Assembly: GCF_030816715.1 (NCBI RefSeq)
Contig: NZ_JAUSYH010000001.1
Location: forward strand, 8,246,001-8,310,000
Direction of reading: 5' to 3'
Source: Streptomyces achromogenes
GTDB lineage: Bacteria; Actinomycetota; Actinomycetes; Streptomycetales; Streptomycetaceae
DNA: 64,000 nt
In this document: positions 25,774 to 34,957 of the stretch, piece after piece
Numbering within the stretch: the first letter of the stretch is position 1
Layout: each line of letters opens with the position of its first letter
The notes under the pieces: model-generated
The model's database searches: none
What the model was told of the DNA's origin: nothing
The model's input: only the letters and a program-made list of their open reading frames with translations
Translations under genes and position numbers: made by a program

Positions 25774-27123
25774 ATGCATCACGCCCTACGGTCACGGACC
25801 GTGTTCCGTCCCGCGGAGGACGCCCCGGCGGCCCGCGGGCACCGGCCGCGTCCGCAACCCGTGCGGTCACTGATCGACGCCGACGCCCTGCGGGTCCTGC
25901 ACCGGGCCGCCCGGGTGCTGCTGGAGGACCTGGCCGCACTCACCGACCGGCTGGTCGCCGTACTGCAGGAGCAGGAGCCCGCCTACCGCGCGGCGGTGAC
26001 GTGCGACCCCACCGCGACCTGGCAGGAGGTGCACCGGTCGCTGCGGCACAGCGTGTCCTCGCTGCTGGACCCGCGCGGCAGCCGGGACGCGGCCCGCCGG
26101 TGCTCGTGGCGGATCGGCGCGACCCGCGCGGAGCAGGGCCTCCCGCTGGACGCCCTGCTGCACGCGTTCCGGCTGGGCGGGTCCCTGGTGTGGCAGGGCC
26201 TCATCGACGAGACCGCCCGGACCGCTCCCGAGGACGTGCGGCTGCTCGTGCACGTCGCGACCGACGTGTGGAACTTCGTCGACGAGCACTGCACCCTCGT
26301 CGCGGACGCCTACCGACAGGTCGAACGGCAGCTCGCCTGGCGGCGCGAGAACCGTCTGCGGATGCTGGCCGGCGCCCTTCTGGACGGGGCCAGCCGCATC
26401 GCCGACCTGCCGGAGACCGCGCAGGCGCTGGACCTTCCCGAGGACGGCCGGTACGCCGTGGTGGCGGTGACCGCCGGCTGCCCCGCCGACGGGGCCGGGG
26501 CGCGCGCCGCCCTCGCGCGGGGCGCCCGCGTGTACTGGCACACCGGCGTGGAGGTGGACTACGGCATCGTCCTGCTGGGCGAGGACGCCGACGCCGGGGC
26601 GGTCGGCCGGCCCGGCCACGAGCGGCCGCCGAACGCCAAACCCAAACCCGGAACCGGAACCGGAAGCGGGTCGTCCGGAGCCGCGCCGGCCGCCGGCAGC
26701 GCACGGACGGGCGTCAGCACGGCCGTGACGGGCCTGGCCGCCGTCGGGGACGCCCGCCGGCTCGCGGACGTCGCGCTGGGCCTGTGCCCCCGGACCGGCG
26801 GCGCCATCCGGCTGACCGAGCACCTCCCGGCCGCGCTCGTGGTCTCCGCCCCCGACCTGGGAGCGGCGCTGGTCGAGCGGGCCCTCGGCCCACTGGGGAA
26901 CCTGGAGCCCGCCGACGAGGCCGTCCTGCTCGACACCCTCGCCGCCTGGCTGGCCTGCGACGGCTCCGCCCAGCGGGCGGGGGAGCGGCTGTACTGCCAC
27001 CGCAACACCGTCCTCAACCGTCTGCGCCGCTACGAGCAGCTGACGGGCCGGTCGCTGGCCCGGCCGGCCGACCTGATGGAGGTCAGCCTCGCCCTGACGG
27101 CGCGGGGTCTCTACCCCCGCTGA
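25774..27123 (+). CDS. PucR-family transcriptional regulator
   Basis: 449 residues from ATG 25774 behind GGGGGAGGA. The N-terminal half is a helical sensing domain of the RsbT-co-antagonist/PucR-associated kind (WRIGATRAEQGLPLDALLHAFRLGG). A Pro/Lys/Gly/Ser linker at about residues 285-315 precedes a GGDEF-like degenerate domain. The C-terminal helix-turn-helix is CHRNTVLNRLRRYEQLTGR, typical for PucR proteins. Such regulators often control adjacent purine, amine or amino acid catabolic genes. It lies between a decarboxylase and a Liv-type transporter, either of which could be its target. Confidence 0.85.
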   Translation: MHHALRSRTVFRPAEDAPAARGHRPRPQPVRSLIDADALRVLHRAARVLLEDLAALTDRLVAVLQEQEPAYRAAVTCDPTATWQEVHRSLRHSVSSLLDPRGSRDAARRCSWRIGATRAEQGLPLDALLHAFRLGGSLVWQGLIDETARTAPEDVRLLVHVATDVWNFVDEHCTLVADAYRQVERQLAWRRENRLRMLAGALLDGASRIADLPETAQALDLPEDGRYAVVAVTAGCPADGAGARAALARGARVYWHTGVEVDYGIVLLGEDADAGAVGRPGHERPPNAKPKPGTGTGSGSSGAAPAAGSARTGVSTAVTGLAAVGDARRLADVALGLCPRTGGAIRLTEHLPAALVVSAPDLGAALVERALGPLGNLEPADEAVLLDTLAAWLACDGSAQRAGERLYCHRNTVLNRLRRYEQLTGRSLARPADLMEVSLALTARGLYPR

Positions 27124-27305
27124 CCCGGCCGCCGGCCCGGCGCGGACCGGCCCGCGCCTGGGCAGCCGCACAAGCCGCCCCGCCCCCCGTTGGTTGCGCG
27201 CAGCGACCCCGCCGCCGCGGCTGTACCGCCCCTCGTCCGCCGTGCTGTCGTGAGCTCCCCTTCCCCCGAACGCCGTGCCCACGGGCACGGTTCCGAGGAG
27301 CCGCG

Positions 27306-28084
<779 letters not shown>

Positions 28085-28088
<4 letters not shown>

Positions 28089-28918
28089 ACGCCCGCACCG
28101 CCCGCATCGCCCGGGGAGCCACGGGCGACCGGCCCCCGGCGCCGCCCCCCGCCCTGCACGTCGAGGACGTCACCGTGCGCTTCGCCGGCCTGACCGCCCT
28201 CGGCGCCGTCTCCCTCACCGTCGCGCCGGGCTCCGTACACGCCCTCATCGGGCCCAACGGCGCCGGGAAGTCGACCTGCTTCAACGTCCTGTCGGGCCTG
28301 TACCGCCCGGAGTCCGGACGGGTCCGGCTCGGGGACACCGAACTGACCGGACTCGCCCCGCACCGGATCGCCGCACTCGGCGTCGCCCGCACCTTCCAGA
28401 ACATCGTCACCACCGAGGGCACCGTCGCCGACAACCTGATGCTCGGCCGCCACGCCCTGTCGCGGGCCGGCTTCGCCGCGAGCGCGCTGCACCTGCCCCG
28501 TGCCGTCCGCGAACAACGCGCGCACCGCGACCGGGTCCGCGAGATCGCCGAACTCACCGGTCTCGCCGCCCACTTCGACACCCCCGTCGCTCTGCTGTCC
28601 TACGGCGACCGCAAACGCGTGGAGTTCGCCCGCGCCCTGTGCCTGGAACCGCGCGTGCTGCTCCTCGACGAGCCGGTGGCCGGCATGAACGGCGCCGAAC
28701 GCGCCCGCACGGCCGAGGCGATCGCCGCCGTCCGCGCCCGACTCGGCCTGTCCGTACTGCTCGTGGAGCACGACATGGGCCTGGTGATGCGTCTCGCCGA
28801 CGAGGTCACGGTCCTCGACTTCGGCCGGACGCTCGCCCACGGCTCGCCCGACGAGGTGCGCGCACACCCCGAGGTGCTGCGCGCCTACCTCGGCGTCCCC
28901 GGAGAGGACCCCGTATGA
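28085..28918 (+). CDS. Branched-chain amino acid-type ABC transporter ATPase, LivG-like
   Basis: 277 residues from a GTG that overlaps the LivF-like stop codon. Walker A GPNGAGKST begins at residue 56. The signature is the LivG-type variant LSYGDRKR rather than LSGGQ. Walker B LLLDEPVAG and the switch region LLVEHDMGLV are intact, with the Q-loop in RTFQNIV. It pairs with the LivF-like ATPase to power the permeases downstream. Confidence 0.92.
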
Positions 28919-29811
28919 CCGCCTTCCTCGACAGCGTCCTCGCGGGTCTCGCCCTCGGCGCGGTCTACGCCCTGGTCGCGCTCGGCTTCGTCGTCATCTT
29001 CAAGGCGTCGGGCGTGCTCAACTTCGCCCACGGATCCCTGCTGCTGTTCGGCGGCTACCTGACCGCCGTCCTCCACGACGACCTGGGATTCGCCGGCGCG
29101 CTCGCGGTGTCCGTCCTGGCGACCGCGGGCCTCGCCGGCGCACTGGACCGGCTGCTGCTGCAACGCGGCGACCCCGACCCCGGGGCCGCGCATGTGCAGA
29201 CCATCGTCACCATCGGCGTCGACATCGTGCTGCTGACCGACCTGTCCCGGCGCATCGGCGGCGATCTGCTCACCCTGGGCGACCCCTGGGGCGACTCGGT
29301 GACCCGGCTCGGCCCGGTGACCGTCGCCGACAGCCGGATCGCCGCGATCGTCGTCTCCGCGCTGGCCATCGGCGCCGTCTTCGCCCTGTTCCGGTTCACG
29401 CCCTGGGGCCTGGCCCTGCGGGCCGCCGCCGAGGACACGGAGGCCGCGGCCCTGATGGGGGTGCGGCTGAGCCGGGTACGGACGCTCGCCTGGTGCCTGG
29501 CCGGCGCCCTCGCCGCCCTGGCGGCCGTGTTCCTCGCCGCGTTCCCCGCCCCCGGGCTGGAGCGGACCACCGGCCAGATCGCCCTCAACGCCTTCCCGGC
29601 GGCGATCCTCGGCGGACTCGCCTCGCCGCCCGGCGCCCTCGCGGGCAGTCTCCTCATCGGCTTGACCGAGGCCCTGGCCGCGGGCTACCAGTCCGAACTG
29701 CACGTGCTGGGCGACGGGTTCGGCGACGTCGCCCCCTACGCGGTGATGGTCGCCGTCCTGCTGGTGCGCCCCACCGGGCTGTTCGGCGCGAAGGGAGCGG
29801 CTCGTGTCTGA
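28915..29811 (+). CDS. Branched-chain amino acid-type ABC transporter permease, LivH-like
   Basis: 298 residues from an ATG overlapping the LivG-like stop codon. The N-terminus LAGLALGAVYALVALGFVVIF and the following NFAHGSLLLFGGYL are hallmarks of LivH permeases. About eight membrane helices and the coupling segment RAAAEDTEAAALMGV (the ATPase contact loop) are present. It forms one half of the channel together with the LivM-like protein. Confidence 0.92.
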   Translation: MTAFLDSVLAGLALGAVYALVALGFVVIFKASGVLNFAHGSLLLFGGYLTAVLHDDLGFAGALAVSVLATAGLAGALDRLLLQRGDPDPGAAHVQTIVTIGVDIVLLTDLSRRIGGDLLTLGDPWGDSVTRLGPVTVADSRIAAIVVSALAIGAVFALFRFTPWGLALRAAAEDTEAAALMGVRLSRVRTLAWCLAGALAALAAVFLAAFPAPGLERTTGQIALNAFPAAILGGLASPPGALAGSLLIGLTEALAAGYQSELHVLGDGFGDVAPYAVMVAVLLVRPTGLFGAKGAARV

Positions 29812-30916
29812 GCGCATCCCCAAGGGCGCGGGCGCCCTCCTGGCGGCTCTCCTGCTGTGCGCGCCGCCCTTCTACCTCGACGCCTTCTGGCTGCGCATCG
29901 GCCTGTTCTCGATGGCCGCCGCCATCGGCGCCGTCGGCCTCGGTCTGCTCACCGGCGCCGCCGGCCAGCTCTCCCTGGGGCACGCCTTCTTCCTCGCAGT
30001 GGGCGCCTACGGCTACACCTGGCTGGCCGGCGAACCCGGCCCCGGGCTGCCGACCGCGCTCGCCGCGCTCCTCGCGGTGCTGCTGGCCGGGGCGGCCGGA
30101 GGGCTCTTCAGCCCTGTCGCGGGCCGGGTGCGCGGCATCTACCTGGGCGTCGCCACGCTCGCCCTGGTCTTCCTGGGCCACCACGTGCTGCTCACCGCCG
30201 ACTCCGTCACCGGCGGCTTCAACGGCCGCTCGGTGCCCCCGCTGACCCTCGGCGGGTTCTCCTTCGCCGGCGACGGCTCCTCGCTCGTCGTCCTCGGCGT
30301 GCCCTTCGGCGGCGAGGAACGCCTCTGGTACCTCGGACTGGTGCTGCTGGCCGCCACCTGGTGGACCGCGCGCGGCCTGCTGCGCGGCCGCCCCGGACGC
30401 GCCCTGACGGCGCTGCGCGACAGTGAGACCGCGGCCGCGGTGATGGGCGTCGACGTCGCCCGCCACCGCTCGGCGGCCTTCGTCGTGTCGTCGATGTACG
30501 CCGGCCTCGCCGGGGTCCTGCTGGCGCTGGCCTTCCGCCGGGTGGTCCCCGACTACTTCGGCCTGGCCCTCTCGGTCGACTACCTGGCGATGATCGTCAT
30601 CGGCGGACTGGGATCCGTCGCCGGAGCCGCCGCGGGCGCCGTGTTCGTCACCGCGCTGCCCCTGCTGATGACCCGTTACGCCGACCAACTGCCGCTGGTG
30701 ACCGCCCCCGGCGCCGGCGACGGCGGGGTCGGCCCGACCGAGGCGGCCCGCTACCTGTACGGCGCGGCCATCGTCCTCGTCCTGCTGTACGCCCCCGACG
30801 GACTGGCCGGCCTCACCCGCCGCGTCCGCGCCCGTCTGCGGCCCGCCGCCCCGTCACCGGCGGCCACGAACCGTCCACCCGCCAGCGCAGTCCGAGCCAA
30901 GGAGCCCACCCCGTGA
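29804..30916 (+). CDS. Branched-chain amino acid-type ABC transporter permease, LivM-like
   Basis: 370 residues from a GTG eight bases inside the LivH-like 3' end. It has the LivM signatures GAAGQLSLGHAFFLAVGAY and IVIGGLGSVAGAAAGAVF, with the ATPase-contact loop in ALRDSETAAAVMGVDV. The C-terminal 30 residues are Arg/Pro/Ala-rich and cytoplasmic. It overlaps the binding-protein gene by four bases, so the whole operon is translationally coupled. Confidence 0.92.
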   Translation: MSERIPKGAGALLAALLLCAPPFYLDAFWLRIGLFSMAAAIGAVGLGLLTGAAGQLSLGHAFFLAVGAYGYTWLAGEPGPGLPTALAALLAVLLAGAAGGLFSPVAGRVRGIYLGVATLALVFLGHHVLLTADSVTGGFNGRSVPPLTLGGFSFAGDGSSLVVLGVPFGGEERLWYLGLVLLAATWWTARGLLRGRPGRALTALRDSETAAAVMGVDVARHRSAAFVVSSMYAGLAGVLLALAFRRVVPDYFGLALSVDYLAMIVIGGLGSVAGAAAGAVFVTALPLLMTRYADQLPLVTAPGAGDGGVGPTEAARYLYGAAIVLVLLYAPDGLAGLTRRVRARLRPAAPSPAATNRPPASAVRAKEPTP

Positions 30917-32187
30917 ACCGCACGCAGCACAGACACCGCGCCCCCGTCCTCGCCGCCGCGCTCGCGGCCCTGCTCGTCACGGCCACCGGCTGCAGCTCCA
31001 AGGCCGGGAGCGGCGGCGGGGGTTCCGAAGGCGCCGACGGCGTCAAAGGGGGCCCGGGAGTGACCGACAAGACCCTCCGGCTCGGCGCCCTCACCGACCT
31101 GACCGGCCCCTACGCGACCCTCGGCAAGTCCATCGTGCAGGCCCAGCAGATGTGGGCCGACGAGACCAACGCGGCCGGCGGCGTCTGCGGCCGCAAGGTC
31201 GAGATCGTGGTCAAGGACCACGGCTACGACGTGCAGAAGGCGGTCACCGCCTACGCCGACCTCGCCCCGGACGTCGTCGCCCTGCCGCAGGTCATCGGAT
31301 CCCCGGTGGTCGCCGCCCTCCTCGACGACATCGAACGCGACCACCTGCTGACCTTCCCGCAGGCGTGGGCGGCCTCCCTGCTCGGCAAGGACGCCGTCCA
31401 GGTCATCGGGACCACCTACGACGTCGACATGATCGCCGCCGTCGACTTCCTCACCCGGACGAAGGGACTGGCCAAGGGCGACTCCGTCGGCCATGTCTAC
31501 TTCGAGGGCGACTACGGCGCCAACGCCCTGGAAGGATCCACCTGGGCGGCCGGGCGGGCCGGGCTCACGATCGTGCCGCAGAAGATCAAGGCGACCGACA
31601 CGGACCTGTCGGCGCAGGTGTCGGCGCTGCGCAAGGCGGGTGTGCAGGCCGTCCTGATCAGCGCGGGTCCGGCGCAGACGGCCTCGCTGGTCGGGGTCGC
31701 CGCCTCGCGCGGGCTGCGGGTGCCCGTCGTCAGCAGCGCGCCCGGCTTCGCGCCCCAGCTCATGAAGACCCCCGCGGCGCCGGCCCTGCTGGCCATGCTG
31801 AACGTGGTGAGCGCGGCGCCCGCCGTGAGCTCCGACCTGCCGGGCGTCCAACGGATGGCGGCCGCCTACGGCAAGAAGTACCCGGACTCCCCGGTGGACG
31901 CCGGCACGCTGTCCGGTTACAACGCCGCGCAACTGCTCGGCGCCGACCTCAAGAAGGCCTGCGCGGCAGGGAGCCTGGCCCGGGAGGACGTGGTGAAGGC
32001 CCACCGCTCGCAGAAGAACGCCGACACCGGCCTCGGCTCGCCGCAGGACTTCTCCGACGTCGCCAAGCCCGCCGCCCTGTCCACCTATGTGCTGAAGCCG
32101 GACGCGAAGGCGCTCGGCGGTGTGGTGGGCGTGGAAGACGCGCACCAGGCGCCGGGCGTCACGGAGTACCTGGCCGGCCGCTCCTGA
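30913..32187 (+). CDS. Branched-chain amino acid-type ABC transporter binding lipoprotein, LivK-like
   Basis: 424 residues from GTG 30913, overlapping LivM by four bases. A lipobox VTATGC puts the acylated cysteine at residue 27, and a Gly/Ser linker follows. The type-I periplasmic-binding fold is clear: LGALTDLTGPYATLGKSIVQAQQMWADETN is the N-terminal ligand face, and VGHVYFEGDYGAN and GVQAVLISAGPAQTA follow. This receptor defines the transporter's substrate, probably an amino acid, amide or small organic compound. Being last and tightly coupled, it may be produced at levels close to those of the membrane parts. Confidence 0.92.
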   Translation: MNRTQHRHRAPVLAAALAALLVTATGCSSKAGSGGGGSEGADGVKGGPGVTDKTLRLGALTDLTGPYATLGKSIVQAQQMWADETNAAGGVCGRKVEIVVKDHGYDVQKAVTAYADLAPDVVALPQVIGSPVVAALLDDIERDHLLTFPQAWAASLLGKDAVQVIGTTYDVDMIAAVDFLTRTKGLAKGDSVGHVYFEGDYGANALEGSTWAAGRAGLTIVPQKIKATDTDLSAQVSALRKAGVQAVLISAGPAQTASLVGVAASRGLRVPVVSSAPGFAPQLMKTPAAPALLAMLNVVSAAPAVSSDLPGVQRMAAAYGKKYPDSPVDAGTLSGYNAAQLLGADLKKACAAGSLAREDVVKAHRSQKNADTGLGSPQDFSDVAKPAALSTYVLKPDAKALGGVVGVEDAHQAPGVTEYLAGRS

Positions 32188-32277
32188 CCGGCCCCCGGGC
32201 GATTCGGCGGCCCGGCTGCTGAACGCCTTCGCTCATCTCCCTTGGACCCGCGGCCGACGGCGGGCCAGGGGGGAGAG

Positions 32278-32314
32278 GTCCGGTGCGTCGCGATCACCGT
32301 CCGGCGCACCGGAC
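32278..32314 (+). terminator. Hairpin terminator candidate after the Liv-type operon
   Basis: GTCCGGTGCG (32278-32287) pairs exactly with CGCACCGGAC (32305-32314). With one G-T wobble the stem extends to thirteen pairs around an eleven-base loop. It begins 91 bases after the binding-protein stop. No U-run follows, as is common in streptomycetes. The remainder of the 382-base gap 32188-32569 shows no gene; it includes the 10-base palindrome TCATGCATGA at 32511-32520, upstream of the DUF5133 gene. Confidence 0.5.
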
Positions 32315-32569
32315 TTCGACGGGACTCACCCTGACCGCCGGTGGACTCGCGGGACCGGACGCCGCCGACCGACACGACCACCGGGCGGACGGCTTCCGTG
32401 GCGTCGTCGCACGGAAGACCGCTCGACCACCGCCACCGGGGCGATCATCCGATCCGCGCCCGCGCCCGCCTTGGCCGGATCATGCCCCTGGGGAGTGAGA
32501 AGTCCGTGTGTCATGCATGATTCGCTCGAGTCCGGGCACACGCAGCGCACAACAGAGAGAGGGGCGCTC

Positions 32570-32818
32570 GTGATCGTTCCGGACCCGAAAATCGCCAGGA
32601 CCTTGCTGACCCGCTACGCGACGCTCAAGATCGCGCAGGCGGAGAGGGAGACGCCGCAGGCGTCTCGTGAACTCCAGGACGTGACGTACACCTTGTGCGT
32701 GCTCATGGGCACCGCCGACGTCCGCGAGGCGGTCGCCGCGGCCGACGCCCTGCTGGAGTCCGCTCCGGTGACGCGCACGCCCGCGGAGGGCTCGGACGGA
32801 CTGTCGCTGGCCGTCTGA
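32570..32818 (+). CDS. DUF5133-like small protein
   Basis: 82 residues from GTG 32570 with an AGAGAGAGGGG ribosome site. The start VIVPDPKIARTLLTRYATLKIAQAERE and the central ELQDVTYTLCVLMGT fit DUF5133, a small family common in Streptomyces. It is a helical soluble protein with no signal peptide. Its biochemical role is unknown; relatives are often seen near regulated or secondary-metabolite genes. It converges with the graspetide maturase, 169 bases apart. Confidence 0.7.
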   Translation: MIVPDPKIARTLLTRYATLKIAQAERETPQASRELQDVTYTLCVLMGTADVREAVAAADALLESAPVTRTPAEGSDGLSLAV

Positions 32819-32987
32819 GGCCATGGAACGGCCGGACCCGCCGTGCGGTGTCCGGCCCCCGGGCCGGCCGGCATGCGGCCCCGGGGCCCGTCGGCATCCG
32901 GTCCACCGGCACCGGGGCGGGGGCCGACGGCGGGTGGACGGGCCCGGCGCGGCGGAGCTCCCCCGAGCTCCCGTCGCGCCGGGCGTC

Positions 32988-33974
32988 TCACGGGGCCGCG
33001 GAGCCGCACCGGGCGGCGCGCAGGGCGTCGCGCTCGGTCGGCGGCCCTGCCAGCCAGTCGGCGATGGTACGGGCGATGGGCTGACCGGTGTCCACCTCCA
33101 CGAAGCCGAACTGACCCGACTGGTTGCACTCCAGGAACCACCAGGTGCCGTCGGCGTCCTCCGCGAAGTCGAAGGCGCCGTAGGCGAGTTCCGCCTCCCG
33201 CAGATACGTCCGCACCGCCTCGGCCAGGCGCGGCGGGACGTCGGCGGGACGCCAGGGCGTCGCGGAGGGCGAGTAGCGCACGTCCACCACGTCGGGGTCG
33301 CCGCCGGGGACGGTTTCCTTGCGGGCGGCGAGGAGGCGGTCGCCGACCGCGGTCAGCCGGATGTCGGCCCGTTTGGCCACCCGGCGCTGCAGCAGCGTCG
33401 GACCGTAGGCGACGGCGGCGAAGTCGGCGTCCGGCGGGACCCGGGTGGTGGGCACCGCGCGGGGCGGATCCTGCGGATGCGCTCCGGACACCGGCTTGAC
33501 GACCAGGTCCGGATAGCGGTCCGCGAACTCACGGGCCGCCTGCGGGAACGTCGTGACGATCGTGGCGGGCACGGGCAGGCCGCTGCGTTGTGCGAGCCGC
33601 AACTGCCAGGGCTTGTGCCGGGCCCGGACGGAGGCGTCCGGGTGGTTCATCCAGCGCGCGCCGGTCGCCCGGAGCATGCCGTAGAGCGCCTGCGACGCCT
33701 CCTCCGTCAGCCACGCGGACGGCTGGGCCGCCCGGGCCGCGGGGGAGCCGGGCCGGCGGACCCACACCGATCGCAGCCCTTCGAGGCTCACCAGCCGTCC
33801 GGCGGAGGACAGATGGCCACGGAAGGCTCCGTGCACGTACTCGCCGGAGAGCGCGACGGTATGGGTCAGGTCGGCCGGATCGAGCCGGACGACGGGGACG
33901 CCCGCGGCGTTCAGGTGCACGACCACCATGTCCGCCGTGACGTCCTCTTCACAGGTCAGGATGAGCACGGTCAT
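32988..33974 (-). CDS. ATP-grasp graspetide maturase (SAV_5884-type RiPP ligase)
   Basis: 328 residues from ATG 33974; the ribosome site is weak (AGG), and the gene starts 17 bases after the precursor's stop, so it is probably coupled to it. The N-terminal pre-ATP-grasp domain starts MTVLILTCEEDVTADMVV. The ATP-binding lysine is in DLVVKPVSG, and the metal site is WWFLECNQSGQF near the C-terminus (E-x-N-x-x-G-Q pattern). These features match the ATP-grasp ribosomal peptide maturases of actinobacteria, which join Ser/Thr (or Lys) side chains to Asp/Glu side chains in the precursor, forming omega-esters or amides. The neighbouring precursor is its evident substrate. A methyltransferase partner is absent on both sides. 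Confidence 0.92.
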   Translation of the reverse strand: MTVLILTCEEDVTADMVVVHLNAAGVPVVRLDPADLTHTVALSGEYVHGAFRGHLSSAGRLVSLEGLRSVWVRRPGSPAARAAQPSAWLTEEASQALYGMLRATGARWMNHPDASVRARHKPWQLRLAQRSGLPVPATIVTTFPQAAREFADRYPDLVVKPVSGAHPQDPPRAVPTTRVPPDADFAAVAYGPTLLQRRVAKRADIRLTAVGDRLLAARKETVPGGDPDVVDVRYSPSATPWRPADVPPRLAEAVRTYLREAELAYGAFDFAEDADGTWWFLECNQSGQFGFVEVDTGQPIARTIADWLAGPPTERDALRAARCGSAAP

Positions 33975-33991
33975 TATTCGTCGGCCTGTGT

Positions 33992-34183
33992 TCAGTCGTC
34001 GAAGTGGGTCTTGGAGCCCGCTGTCGAGGTGGTGGTCGCCAGTTCTCTGAGGAGGGCGTGGTCGCGAGCGGCGATCCGGCCGTCGAAAAGTACGTTCAAC
34101 TGCATTCCGGGGTCGTAGACATACGGAGTGGCAAACTCCAACTCAGCTGCGGGGCGTGCGTAGTTGAGCGTGAACGGTTGCAT
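33992..34183 (-). CDS. Graspetide precursor peptide (ATP-grasp target RiPP)
   Basis: 63 residues from ATG 34183 with GAGGGAGAG upstream. The leader begins MQPFTLNYARPAAELE and continues YVYDPGMQLNVLFDGR, the conserved pattern of putative ATP-grasp target RiPPs; PFTLNYARP is the likely maturase-recognition segment. The presumed core is TTTSTAGSKTHFDD (residues 50-63). It has seven hydroxyl residues and one Lys as donors and only two acidic acceptors, D62 and D63, at the extreme C-terminus. This would allow a bicyclic product. The gene has a visibly lower third-position GC (TTG, TTT, ACT and TAT codons) than its neighbours, which hints at acquisition. No exporter or protease gene is adjacent. 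Confidence 0.9.
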   Translation of the reverse strand: MQPFTLNYARPAAELEFATPYVYDPGMQLNVLFDGRIAARDHALLRELATTTSTAGSKTHFDD

Positions 34184-34281
34184 CGTCTCTCCCTCGTCGG
34201 TACTGCCTCGATCAAGCGGTGCCGCTGTGCGACGTCACTCGGGCCCGCTGCTTGGTGCTGGATTGGTGCGCCCTTCAGTCA

Positions 34282-34287
34282 CTTATA
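34282..34287 (-). promoter_or_regulatory. Possible -10 box of the graspetide operon
   Basis: On the minus strand TATAAG lies about 100 bases upstream of the precursor start, in an unusually AT-rich stretch (34260-34330) of the 223-base gap to the DUF1232 gene. No convincing -35 box is found at the right distance, so an alternative sigma factor or an activator may be needed. This is only a weak call. Confidence 0.3.
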
Positions 34288-34406
34288 CGAATCGAACGGG
34301 TGGTTGGTTTCCCTACTCTCCGTGATCGTCGGGGAGTTGGGCGCCGAGCAGGGCGTGGAGCAGGGGAGATCGGGTCGAGCGGTGGTGAAAACGTCTTCCG
34401 CGGCGG

Positions 34407-34706
34407 TCAGTCGGGGACGCGCTCGGAGACGTGCCCGGTGGTGCGGTCGGGGGCGCGACGCAGTGAACGAAGGGCCAGCAGAAGCATGCCGATGTCGTCG
34501 AGATAGACCGGATCCGGCAGCAGATCGGCCGGAAACACGAAGTACAGGACCGCCCCCCAGAACACCCAGCGCGGGCCGGTGGGCAGTCCGGCCCGTCTGA
34601 GGCCCCGGCGGGTCCGGATCAGCCGGGTCAGCACCGCGGCGGCCGCGGCGAACAGCGCGACGGCCGCCACCGCCCCGACGACGACGAGCGTGGTTGGCGC
34701 ATCCAC
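34407..34706 (-). CDS. DUF1232 (YkvA-like) membrane protein
   Basis: 99 residues from GTG 34706 with GGGGAGGACC upstream. An N-terminal membrane helix (TLVVVGAVAAVALFAAAAAVL) is followed by a short basic loop. The DUF1232 core comes next: WVFWGAVLYFVFPADLLPDPVYLDDIGMLLLALRSL, with the characteristic PxDLLPD turn. The family is small, membrane-associated and of unknown function. It lies upstream of the graspetide operon on the same strand, but with 223 bases between. Confidence 0.82.
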   Translation of the reverse strand: MDAPTTLVVVGAVAAVALFAAAAAVLTRLIRTRRGLRRAGLPTGPRWVFWGAVLYFVFPADLLPDPVYLDDIGMLLLALRSLRRAPDRTTGHVSERVPD

Positions 34707-34957
34707 GGGTCCTCCCCTGTGGTCCGTCGCGCTACGTCCGGCCGTGCTCCGCGCTTCCTGTCCGGACCCCGGATCGCGGTCCCTGTCTGTCGATTTCCCC
34801 GCTTCGGGTGCTCGAATGCCCGTTTCCGGCAGGATTACCGCATCGGACGCCCTCACCCGGGCGCCGCGTCCGAGGGACGCGACCGGCCGGAGGGCTCCGC
34901 CAGCGGGAGGAACAGGCGTGCGGGACGAATCGGGGCGCGCGACACTGCGGCCTGCGC

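Noticed and set aside
32188..34406. Search for a graspetide methyltransferase, protease or exporter
   Set aside because: The genes on both sides are DUF5133 and DUF1232. No SAM-binding motif or transporter is found within the patch. The methyltransferase at 57508-58143 is too distant and lacks the features of the PIMT-like partner.
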